Below are positions 31,734 to 39,243 of a stretch of 64,000 nt of DNA, piece by piece. Position 1 is the stretch's first letter. Each line of letters opens with the position of its first letter. The notes below the pieces were generated by a model. The model made no database searches. It saw only the letters and a list, made by a program, of their open reading frames with translations, and was not told the origin of the DNA. This DNA is from Acinetobacter sp. B51(2017) (GTDB taxonomy: Bacteria > Pseudomonadota > Gammaproteobacteria > Pseudomonadales > Moraxellaceae), in the NCBI RefSeq assembly GCF_003711395.1, contig NZ_PJRJ01000010.1, positions 31,632 to 95,631 on the forward strand, written 5' to 3'. The translations under genes were made by a program, and so were the position numbers.

Positions 31734-32075
31734 ATGCAATACCGTTGCCCACAATGCCAAAGCCCAAAAATCATGCCTGTTGCCCAAGTCGGTGCACCTG
31801 CACCACGCCCTGTTGTGCCAAAAAGCTTAGTATTTTTAATTCCATCTGTGTTTGTGTTACTACTGCTTGTGATCATTAGCATTGCGATGTGGATTTTTGG
31901 TGACGGTGCAGGTTCAACTTTACAAGCGATTACTGTTGCGGTGTTTGTACTGTGTTTAATTGCCGGCTTTATGTTCTATAAAGACTTACCTGACTTTAAA
32001 CTCTCTATGCAAGCCTTTATGCAATCACAAAAGAAATGGAAATGCCGTCAGTGCAACCATGAGTGGCAAATCTAA
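31734..32075 (+). CDS. Two-helix membrane protein with split zinc ribbon
   Basis: A 113-residue protein. It starts with YRCPQCQSPKIMP and ends with WKCRQCNHEWQI, so one CxxC pair sits at each end. Two hydrophobic segments lie between them (about 30-54 and 64-80). With both termini on the same side the two CxxC pairs could form one zinc ribbon. I do not recognise a named family. Its stop codon is only 6 bases from the stop of the convergent efflux gene. Confidence 0.75.
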   Translation: MQYRCPQCQSPKIMPVAQVGAPAPRPVVPKSLVFLIPSVFVLLLLVIISIAMWIFGDGAGSTLQAITVAVFVLCLIAGFMFYKDLPDFKLSMQAFMQSQKKWKCRQCNHEWQI

Positions 32076-32081
32076 GCCAGC

Positions 32082-33011
32082 TTAATGCGAATGTTTAGCA
32101 TGATCATGTGCTGCATGATCATGTGTCACATTACAATTGAATTGCTCAATTTGTAAGGTACTTTGATTAATAGCATAAGTGTGTTGCAGTAAATGCAGCG
32201 CCTCTTGATACAATACTTGTTGATCTGCATGTGGCGCATATAAATGCACCGCTAAATGAATATTCTTAGAACTAATTGCCCATACTTTGAGTTGATGAAT
32301 CTCCTCCACCCCATTGAGTGCCAACAAATCACGGCGTAAGCTTTCGATATCAATTTCTTCTGGCACACCTTCCAATAGAATATGAATACTTTGTTTGAGT
32401 AACAGCCAAGTACGTGGTAACACCCAAAAACCAATTAACACGGCAATCACGGTATCTACCCACATCCAACCGGTAAAATAAATTACAATTGCCGCAATAA
32501 TCACTCCAACCGAACCAAGCGCATCACTCAATACTTCTAAATACGCCCCTTTTACATTTAAGCTTTCTTTTGAGCTTGCAAATAAAATCCGCATCGAAAT
32601 TAAGTTAATGATCAGTCCCAGTATTGCCACACTGAGCATAGCTAGACTTTGAATTTCAGCAGGTTGACTAAAACGCTGATAAGCCTCATACACAATATAA
32701 ATGGCAACCGCAAATAACATTAAAGCATTAAATAATGCTGCTAAAATTTCAAAGCGCTGATAGCCAAAGGTGCGTTTATTATCGGCTGGTAATTTGCCAA
32801 TTTTGATCGCCAATAAGGCAATGGCGAGCGCTGCTGCATCGGTAAACATATGTGCAGCATCTGACAAAAGTGCCAAACTTTGCGTGATAAAACCAGCAAT
32901 AATTTCAACAACTAGAAAACTGCTGGTCAGTAATAGCGCAAAACTGAGTTTTTTTGCATTATCTTCTGTCACTAGCGCATGAGAATGATCATGTCCATGA
33001 TGTTCAGCCAT
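32082..33011 (-). CDS. czcD: Cation diffusion facilitator (CzcD/ZitB-like)
   Basis: A proton-coupled zinc/cobalt/cadmium efflux pump. The 309 residues start with a His-rich tail (AEHHGHDHSHAL) and end with another (HDHAAHDHAKHSH). Six membrane helices lie between, with the metal-site motif LSDAAHMFTDAAALAIAL in helix 2 and SDALGSVGVIIAA in helix 5. The cytoplasmic C-terminal domain is present (GVEEIHQLKVWAIS). An AAGGTGAT ribosome site precedes the ATG. Exact metal specificity cannot be read from the sequence. Confidence 0.9.
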   Translation of the reverse strand: MAEHHGHDHSHALVTEDNAKKLSFALLLTSSFLVVEIIAGFITQSLALLSDAAHMFTDAAALAIALLAIKIGKLPADNKRTFGYQRFEILAALFNALMLFAVAIYIVYEAYQRFSQPAEIQSLAMLSVAILGLIINLISMRILFASSKESLNVKGAYLEVLSDALGSVGVIIAAIVIYFTGWMWVDTVIAVLIGFWVLPRTWLLLKQSIHILLEGVPEEIDIESLRRDLLALNGVEEIHQLKVWAISSKNIHLAVHLYAPHADQQVLYQEALHLLQHTYAINQSTLQIEQFNCNVTHDHAAHDHAKHSH

Positions 33012-33155
33012 TCATCACCTTCTGATTTATTAAAGAATTCTTATTGTGATATGCAGCATAACAAGCACATGCAACGTAATAAAATTACATTAGAAAAAGA
33101 AAAAGGGCTCAATTGCATAACTCATACACTATTTTAATCGCATGATCTCAGCAAT

Positions 33156-33186
33156 AAAAAAACCAGCCCAAAGGCTGGTTTTTTTA
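33156..33186 (-). terminator. Terminator after ettA
   Basis: AACCAGCC CAAA GGCTGGTT flanked by A and T runs on both sides, 25 bases beyond the ettA stop, so it may work in both directions. Confidence 0.85.
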
Positions 33187-33210
33187 TTTTAAAACTGGAA
33201 CAACTAAAAA

Positions 33211-34872
33211 TTAATTACCAATTTTGCGATATTTTTGACGCTTAGTCACAAGATCATCACCATCACGTTTTTGGCGATATGCTTCAAATTCTGCATAGTT
33301 ACCTGTGAAGAATTCAGGCGTTTCACCTTCAAATGACAAGATGTGCGTTGCAATACGGTCGAGGAACCAACGGTCATGCGAGATCACCATTACAGTACCA
33401 GGGAAGACTAAAATTGCATCTTCAAGTGCACGTAAAGTTTCGATGTCTAAGTCGTTTGACGGTTCATCGAGTAAGATTACGTTAGCGCCCATTTGCAGGA
33501 TCTTGGCAAGTTGTAAACGGTTACGTTCACCACCTGACAATTGACCGACACGTTTTTGCTGATCTTGGCCTTTAAAGTTAAAGCGGCCAATGTACGCACG
33601 AGATGCAATTTCGTAATCGCCAATACGTAAGATATCTAAACCGCCAGAAACTTCTTCCCAAACGGTTTTGTTGTTATCTAAGGTGTCACGAATCTGACCT
33701 ACGTAAGCCACTTTCACTGACTCACCAAGCGTTACCGTACCAGTATCTGGTTGTTGTTCGCCAGTCATCATACGGAATAGTGTGGTCTTACCCGCACCGT
33801 TCTCACCAACAATACCCACAATCGCAGCTGGTGGTACAACGAATGATAAATCTTTATAAAGAGTACGATCACCAAACGATTTGCTGATGCCTTCTACTTC
33901 TACTACCTTGTTACCTAGACGTGGACCAGGTGGAATGTAGATTTCAGAAGTTTCGTTACGTTGTTGGAATTCACGCGAGTTAAGCTCTTCAAAGCGCTCC
34001 ATACGTGCTTTGTTTTTCTTTTGCTGACCTTTAGCATTTGAACGAACCCATTCAAGTTCTTTTTTCAATGCTTTAGCAAAAGATTCTTCTTGCTTGTTCT
34101 CTTGCTCTAGGCGGGCATTTTTCTGCTCTAACCAAGAAGAGTAGTTACCTTGGTATGGAATACCCATGCCACGGTCAAGTTCAAGAATCCATTCAGCCAC
34201 GTTATCTAAGAAGTAACGGTCGTGCGTAATCGCAACGATGGTACCTGGGAAGTCTTTTAAGAAACGTTCTAACCAAGATACAGATGAAGCATCTAAATGG
34301 TTCGTTGGTTCGTCTAGAAGCAACATATCTGGCTTAGACAATAATAGACGGCATAGTGCAACACGACGACGCTCACCACCAGATAACTTAGATACATCTG
34401 CATCCCAAGCTGGAAGGTTTAACGCAGCAGCCGCTTGATCCATTTGGTTGACAATATTATGTGCATCCCAAGCATGGATAATCGCTTCTAGCTTCTCTTG
34501 TTCTTTAGCAAGTGCATCAAAGTCAGCATCTTCAGCTGCATATTCAGCAAATACTTCGTCAAGGCGCGCTAAAGCATCAAGCGGTTCACGTAAACCATCT
34601 TCTACGTTACCACGAACATCTTTGCTTTCGTCCAAAGGTGGTTCTTGCTCTAGATAACCGATTTTAATGCCTGGTTGTGCACGAGCTTCACCAGAGAAAT
34701 CTTTATCTACGCCAGCCATAATACGAAGCAAGGTTGATTTACCTGCACCGTTTAAACCAAGCACACCAATTTTGGCACCTGGGAAGAATGATAAAGAGAT
34801 GTCTTTTAAGATTTCGCGTTTCGGCGGAACCATTTTCGACACACGGTTCATCGTGTAAATATATTGGGCCAC
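33211..34872 (-). CDS. ettA: Energy-dependent translational throttle protein EttA
   Basis: An ABC-F protein that binds the ribosomal E site and gates translation by ATP/ADP ratio. I chose the GTG at 34870-34872: it gives VAQYIYTMNRVSKMVPPKREIL, matching the known EttA N-terminus, with GAGGAG six to ten bases upstream. Length is 553, close to the E. coli 555. Two ABC domains have Walker A (GLNGAGKST, GENGAGKTT), signature LSGGERRR and LSGGERNR, and the P-site tether region RSNAKGQQKKNKARMERFEE lies between them. Confidence 0.94.
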   Translation of the reverse strand: MAQYIYTMNRVSKMVPPKREILKDISLSFFPGAKIGVLGLNGAGKSTLLRIMAGVDKDFSGEARAQPGIKIGYLEQEPPLDESKDVRGNVEDGLREPLDALARLDEVFAEYAAEDADFDALAKEQEKLEAIIHAWDAHNIVNQMDQAAAALNLPAWDADVSKLSGGERRRVALCRLLLSKPDMLLLDEPTNHLDASSVSWLERFLKDFPGTIVAITHDRYFLDNVAEWILELDRGMGIPYQGNYSSWLEQKNARLEQENKQEESFAKALKKELEWVRSNAKGQQKKNKARMERFEELNSREFQQRNETSEIYIPPGPRLGNKVVEVEGISKSFGDRTLYKDLSFVVPPAAIVGIVGENGAGKTTLFRMMTGEQQPDTGTVTLGESVKVAYVGQIRDTLDNNKTVWEEVSGGLDILRIGDYEIASRAYIGRFNFKGQDQQKRVGQLSGGERNRLQLAKILQMGANVILLDEPSNDLDIETLRALEDAILVFPGTVMVISHDRWFLDRIATHILSFEGETPEFFTGNYAEFEAYRQKRDGDDLVTKRQKYRKIGN

Positions 34873-35187
34873 GCAGGACTCCTCAATAGTAAAACCAAAT
34901 CGGGGACATAAAGCACTCAATCCCCATACTCAAATGAGCAGAAAAAATAATCGCTCATTATACGCAGAAAGTCTAGAAAACATAAGCCATTCCAACGAAG
35001 TTCAATGCCTTGTTACAAGTTTAATCACGTTTATTTTTTAAACAATGCTTTATGAATATCTGCAGGTCATAGATTTCAGACAATATATAAACCAAGTCGA
35101 TATACATTTGAATATTAGTGTAGTTTTCGTCATATCGTTTTATGCTAATCTTTTTAGAAATTTCCACCTCTAAGAAGATCACTGATT
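34873..35187. other. Intergenic region between ettA and metY
   Basis: About 315 bases between two divergent genes. It must carry both promoters. AT-rich; no ORF, T-tailed hairpin or recognisable riboswitch is seen. An AAGAAG ribosome site just upstream serves metY. Confidence 0.4.
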
Positions 35188-36465
35188 ATGCAATATAAAG
35201 CAGAAACTTTAGCAATTCATGCAGGTTATAGCCCAGAACCCACTACCAAAGCTGTCGCAGTTCCCATCTATCAAACTACATCTTATTCATTTGATAACAC
35301 CCAGCACGGTGCAGATCTTTTTGACCTTAAAGTTCAAGGTAATATTTACACCCGTATTATGAACCCAACCACAGCGGTGCTAGAACAACGTGTTGCCGCA
35401 CTTGAAGGCGGGATCGGTGCATTGGCTTTAGCCTCAGGTATGGCTGCCATTACCTACGCGATTCAAACCATTGCTGAAGCGGGTGATAATATTGCATCAG
35501 TATCGACCTTATATGGCGGTACTTATAATTTATTTGCCCACACGCTACCCAAACAAGGCATTGAAGTTCGTTTCTTTGATTATCAAAAGCCTGAAAGCTT
35601 ACGTGATCTGATTGATGAAAAAACCAAATTAGTGTTTGTAGAATCGATTGGTAATCCTCTAGGCAATATCATCGACCTTGAAGAAATTTCGAAAATTGCC
35701 CATGAATACGGTGTACCAGTCATCGTAGACAATACGGTGGCAACACCTGTATTACAAAAATCTTTCGATTTTGGTGCAGATATTGTGGTGCATTCATTGA
35801 CTAAATATATTGGCGGTCACGGGACATCTATTGGTGGCATGATTGTCGATAGCGGTAAATTCCCTTGGGGCAAATACCCAGAACGCTTCCCTGTATTGAA
35901 TACACCAGACCCAAGCTATCACGGGGTCAATTATGTCGAAGCATTAGGTACTGCAGCGTATATCGCGCGTGCTCGTGTTGTTCCTCTACGTAATACCGGT
36001 GCGGCGATCAGTCCACAAAATGTGTTTTTAATTTTGCAAGGTTTAGAGACCTTAAGCCTCCGTATGGAACGTCATACTGAAAATGCATTAAAAGTGGCAG
36101 AATACCTTGAGCAACACCCGAAAGTAAAATGGGTCAATTATGCTGGTTTACCGAACCACCCTCAGCATGCTTTGGCACAAAAATATGTCAAAGGTAAACC
36201 ATCTGCAATTTTATCTTTTGGTGTACAAGATGGTCGTGAAGGCGGCACACGTTTTATTGATGCGCTGCAATTATTTACACGTTTAGTTAATATTGGCGAT
36301 GCAAAAAGCTTAGCTTGCCACCCTGCAACGACAACACATCGCCAACTCAGCCCTGAAGAGCTTCAATCTGCAGGCGTGAGTGAAGATATGGTTCGTCTAT
36401 CGATTGGTATTGAGCATATCGATGATTTGATTGCTGATTTAGAACAAGCCTTAGCTGCGGTTTAA
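35188..36465 (+). CDS. metY: O-acetylhomoserine sulfhydrylase / aminocarboxypropyltransferase
   Basis: A PLP enzyme of the Cys/Met metabolism family that makes homocysteine from O-acetylhomoserine and sulfide. The 425 residues include the PLP lysine at residue 206 (HSLTKYIGGHG), the phosphate-binding ALASGMAAITYA and the YTRIMNPTTAVLE signature. MetY-type proteins are longer than MetB/MetC, which fits. Substrate choice (acetyl- versus succinyl-homoserine) cannot be settled by reading. Confidence 0.92.
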   Translation: MQYKAETLAIHAGYSPEPTTKAVAVPIYQTTSYSFDNTQHGADLFDLKVQGNIYTRIMNPTTAVLEQRVAALEGGIGALALASGMAAITYAIQTIAEAGDNIASVSTLYGGTYNLFAHTLPKQGIEVRFFDYQKPESLRDLIDEKTKLVFVESIGNPLGNIIDLEEISKIAHEYGVPVIVDNTVATPVLQKSFDFGADIVVHSLTKYIGGHGTSIGGMIVDSGKFPWGKYPERFPVLNTPDPSYHGVNYVEALGTAAYIARARVVPLRNTGAAISPQNVFLILQGLETLSLRMERHTENALKVAEYLEQHPKVKWVNYAGLPNHPQHALAQKYVKGKPSAILSFGVQDGREGGTRFIDALQLFTRLVNIGDAKSLACHPATTTHRQLSPEELQSAGVSEDMVRLSIGIEHIDDLIADLEQALAAV

Positions 36466-36478
36466 GCTACTAATGCAA

Positions 36479-36508
36479 GAAAAGCCATCTGTAAAGATGG
36501 CTTTTTTG
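36479..36508 (+). terminator. Terminator after metY
   Basis: AGCCATCT GTAA AGATGGCT followed by TTTTT, 18 bases beyond the stop codon. Confidence 0.85.
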
Positions 36509-36611
36509 ATGTAGAAGTTCAATATTTAAGGCTGGTATACTTTTTTCTGCTGTGATAAAACAAGTGAAAATTAGAGCAATTACTCTAGTTTATTTATTGT
36601 TTTCAATAACT

Positions 36612-36618
36612 TAAAACA
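36612..36618. repeat. Target-site duplication, left of IS copy 1
   Basis: TAAAACA directly before the IS end, repeated at 37592-37598 directly after it. Confidence 0.8.
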
Positions 36619-37591
36619 ACCCGAATCATGAATAAGCCTGATTTTACATCTTTATAAATTGAGGCTTATTTTGATGACAGATTTGATAAGCACAGAGTGA
36701 TGCATAAATCCCTGCGAAATAACCTGAAATGGAACGATGGCGACTGCTTACTAGGTTGTATTGTTGCTTCAATAAGCTAAAGATCGTCTCTATTTTATTG
36801 CGTTGTCTCAGCATGATTTCATCCTTTGATGATAGCTGCACTCTTCGCATGTTCTTGCGATGATACGTAATTAATTCAACACCTTGCGCTCCTAGCTTAT
36901 CTCTTAGAATCTCACTAATATAGCCGCGATCGCCAAAGATCTTACCAATGTAACCTTGAGCGAGCCTTGGCAGAAGCTTGATATCTGAAGTATGGCCATT
37001 CGAAAGTTGGGTGTGAATAAATTGACCCTGAGCATCCACCAATACATGCAATTTGCATCCATAGAACCAACCCATTGAGCTTCTACCTCGTGTGGCAATT
37101 TGTTTTAAAGATTTATGGCGCTGAATACGCTGATTTTTACATACAGGTAGAGTTGTAGAGTCAACCCAAGCACACGTTGTTTGAGCATTGGAAGCTAAAG
37201 AAATATGTAATGCTTGAAGTGCGAGTTGATGTTGGTTGATCAAATAAACGATCCGTTGATAGGATGGTAATGCTTTAAAAAGCTTGGAGTAAAAGCGCTT
37301 TATCATCCCATAAAAGGCTTTGAAATGATGAAGTTGAGAGTTTTTATACCAAACTGCGATAAAGATAATTTCAGATAAGCATAGAACACCTGATCGCTGT
37401 CTGACTTTAGGGTTTTCTTGTTTTAGATACTGCCAATAGACCGCTTCATTTTTTTGAAAAAAATCATCAATTGTGCAGAATAAAGTTGTAAACTCGAACA
37501 TAAGATGGCTGATTAATAAAAGTGTGTGGTAACTCTCTTATCAACTCAGTCATCTTTTCTTTCAACTGAATTTCTTATCCATGATTCGGGT
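36619..37591 (-). mobile_element. IS982-family insertion sequence, copy 1 (complete)
   Basis: A 973-bp element bounded by near-perfect inverted ends: ACCCGAATCATGAATAAG at the left and the complement of ACCCGAATCATGGATAAG at the right (one mismatch in 18). It is flanked by 7-bp direct repeats TAAAACA and contains one intact transposase gene. Ends starting ACCC and this length fit the IS982 family. It lies between metY and acr1. Its sequence differs at several positions from copies 2 and 3, so it was acquired separately or is older. Confidence 0.92.
36644..37501 (-). CDS. IS982-family transposase (IS copy 1)
   Basis: A DDE transposase of 285 residues, full length for the family. The likely catalytic residues are Asp114 (WVDSTTLPVC), Asp191 (IFGDRGYISE) and Glu238 (NKIETIFSLLKQQYN). 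No frameshift, so it may be active. Compared with copy 2 it has about a dozen substitutions (for example VRQRSG versus IRKRSG, GVELITYH versus DIELITYH). Confidence 0.93.
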   Translation of the reverse strand: MFEFTTLFCTIDDFFQKNEAVYWQYLKQENPKVRQRSGVLCLSEIIFIAVWYKNSQLHHFKAFYGMIKRFYSKLFKALPSYQRIVYLINQHQLALQALHISLASNAQTTCAWVDSTTLPVCKNQRIQRHKSLKQIATRGRSSMGWFYGCKLHVLVDAQGQFIHTQLSNGHTSDIKLLPRLAQGYIGKIFGDRGYISEILRDKLGAQGVELITYHRKNMRRVQLSSKDEIMLRQRNKIETIFSLLKQQYNLVSSRHRSISGYFAGIYASLCAYQICHQNKPQFIKM

Positions 37592-37598
37592 TAAAACA
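37592..37598. repeat. Target-site duplication, right of IS copy 1
   Basis: TAAAACA, the partner of 36612-36618. Its presence shows that copy 1 arose by simple transposition and has not since recombined with a distant copy. Confidence 0.8.
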
Positions 37599-37720
37599 GT
37601 GAATTTTCTTAAATTATTCGCTATGATATCTCTACTGGATCTTGCATAGTTTTTAAGCAAACTGTGTGAAAAATATAAAAACAATTTTAAACCACATATT
37701 TCAAATCAGGGATAACCCAA

Positions 37721-38608
37721 GTGAAAGCTAGACTACAGAAACAGTTGAAAAAAAGCATCCAAGGCAAAATTATTCTAATTACAGGTGCCTCAAGTGGAAT
37801 TGGTTTAACCACAGCACATAAATTGGCGGATGCAGGAGCACATGTTCTACTGCTTGCACGTACCAAAGAAACGTTAGATGCAGTCAAAGCAGACATTGAA
37901 GCACGTGGTGGCATGGCGTCTGCCTATGCATGTGATTTAAATAATTTAGAAGAAATTGATGCAGTTTCAGCACAAATTCTAGCCGACGTTGAACATATTG
38001 ATATTTTAATCAACAACGCTGGACGTTCAATTCGTCGCGCTGTACATGAATCCTTTGATCGTTTTCATGATTTTGAGCGCACTATGCAACTCAATTATTT
38101 TGGCTCAGTACGTTTAATTATGAATTTACTGCCAAAAATGATGATGCGTCATGAAGGGCATATTATTAACATTAGCTCGATTGGTGTATTGGCCAATGCG
38201 ACGCGCTTTTCGGCTTATGTTGCTTCTAAGGCTGCACTTGATGCCTTTAGTCGCTGCTTATCTGCCGAAGTACATTCACACAATATTGCCATTACCTCCA
38301 TTTATATGCCATTGGTGCGCACACCAATGATTGCTCCAACCAAGATTTATAATTACGTACCAACTTTATCACCTGAACAAGCAGCCGATTTAGTGGCGAA
38401 TGCCATTTTAAAACGTCCAAAGAAAGTGGCAACCTGTTTAGGTCATTTAGCGTCTATGACCTATGCCATTGCGCCAGATGTAAATAATAAATTAATGTCG
38501 ATTGGTTTTAACCTGTTCCCAAGTTCTAGCGCTTCGGTGGGTAAACCACAAAAGCTTAATTGGGTACAAAAAGCGTATGCACGCATTTTCCCAGGCGAAC
38601 ATTGGTAA
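37721..38608 (+). CDS. acr1: Fatty acyl-CoA reductase Acr1 (SDR family)
   Basis: Reduces long-chain acyl-CoA to the fatty aldehyde, the first step towards wax esters. The 295-residue length and long stretches such as AGRSIRRAVHESFDRFHDF and the FPGEHW C-terminus match my recollection of Acinetobacter Acr1. SDR features: TGASSGIG at 21-28 (NADPH), NNAG near 98-101, and the catalytic pair Tyr166/Lys170 in YVASK. The start is GTG at 37721 with AGGGAT upstream. IS copy 1 ends 130 bases before it and could have displaced or replaced its promoter. Confidence 0.9.
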   Translation: MKARLQKQLKKSIQGKIILITGASSGIGLTTAHKLADAGAHVLLLARTKETLDAVKADIEARGGMASAYACDLNNLEEIDAVSAQILADVEHIDILINNAGRSIRRAVHESFDRFHDFERTMQLNYFGSVRLIMNLLPKMMMRHEGHIINISSIGVLANATRFSAYVASKAALDAFSRCLSAEVHSHNIAITSIYMPLVRTPMIAPTKIYNYVPTLSPEQAADLVANAILKRPKKVATCLGHLASMTYAIAPDVNNKLMSIGFNLFPSSSASVGKPQKLNWVQKAYARIFPGEHW

Positions 38609-38615
38609 GTTTGCC

Positions 38616-38646
38616 AAAATGCCAGTCCTAGACTGGCATTTTTTTT
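38616..38646 (+). terminator. Terminator after acr1
   Basis: AATGCCAGTC CTA GACTGGCATT followed by a run of T, just beyond the stop codon. Confidence 0.88.
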
Positions 38647-38912
38647 ACCCTGCATAAGACGCTTTTATTAAGAAATTTTCACTACGGAGCGCGAATTTAA
38701 ATTTTAAAATGCCCTGCTTGCCGCACTACTATTGTGACTCATATCTTGCCAATTCAACTTAAAAGCCTTATTTTTCTTAGCGATTGATTGAACTTATATA
38801 TCGGATGACTGGGTATTTCCTGCTTGATGTTGACGATTTTCAGCCAATTTTTATGTGTATTTAGGCATATAAATTGGATTAACTCCTACCTATAAATGAT
38901 TGAATTTTAACT
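38647..38912. other. Intergenic region, no feature seen
   Basis: About 265 AT-rich bases between the acr1 terminator and the next plus-strand gene. No ORF or hairpin stands out; it presumably holds the promoter for the small membrane protein. Confidence 0.35.
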
Positions 38913-39215
38913 ATGAAGTGGCACATTATTTTGGTTTATGCTTTTTTGGCATTTGCTCTGTTTTTGGGGTATGGCATTATTCGCAGTATCTATTTACAAA
39001 ATTATCAACTGATGGAAATTGTTGCCGATATGGGGGCAATTTTAATTTGTTTAGATTTAGCAGCTTCTACTTATTTTTTAAAGCTGGTCAAACACCCCAC
39101 AGAAAAAACTGCACCACAACTACCTAAGGTACAACGTGTGGTTAAAGTGACCCGTAAAGTCGGCCACTTTGGCATTATGCTGATTATCTGTGGTTGGGTC
39201 GTGCCTATGCTATAA
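38913..39215 (+). CDS. Small membrane protein of unknown function
   Basis: A 100-residue hydrophobic protein with about three membrane helices (5-25, 38-57, 84-99) and a basic loop (PKVQRVVKVTRKVG) that should face the cytoplasm. No family recognised. The gene is followed directly by a strong terminator, which supports it as a single-gene unit. Confidence 0.6.
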   Translation: MKWHIILVYAFLAFALFLGYGIIRSIYLQNYQLMEIVADMGAILICLDLAASTYFLKLVKHPTEKTAPQLPKVQRVVKVTRKVGHFGIMLIICGWVVPML

Positions 39216-39243
39216 AAAAGAGCGCTTAAGCGCTCTTTTTTTT
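39214..39243. terminator. Bidirectional terminator
   Basis: AGAGCGCTTAAGCGCTCT with A6 on the left and T8 on the right. It lies between the convergent small membrane gene and the SulP fusion gene, overlapping both ends. Confidence 0.85.

Noticed and set aside
32097..32125. Repeated CATGATCATG palindromes
   Set aside because: They encode the His/Asp-rich tail of the cation efflux protein (HDHAAHDHAKH), so codon use explains them.
34873..35187. SAM riboswitch upstream of metY
   Set aside because: No SAM-aptamer pattern or T-tailed terminator could be found in the leader; the region is plain AT-rich DNA.
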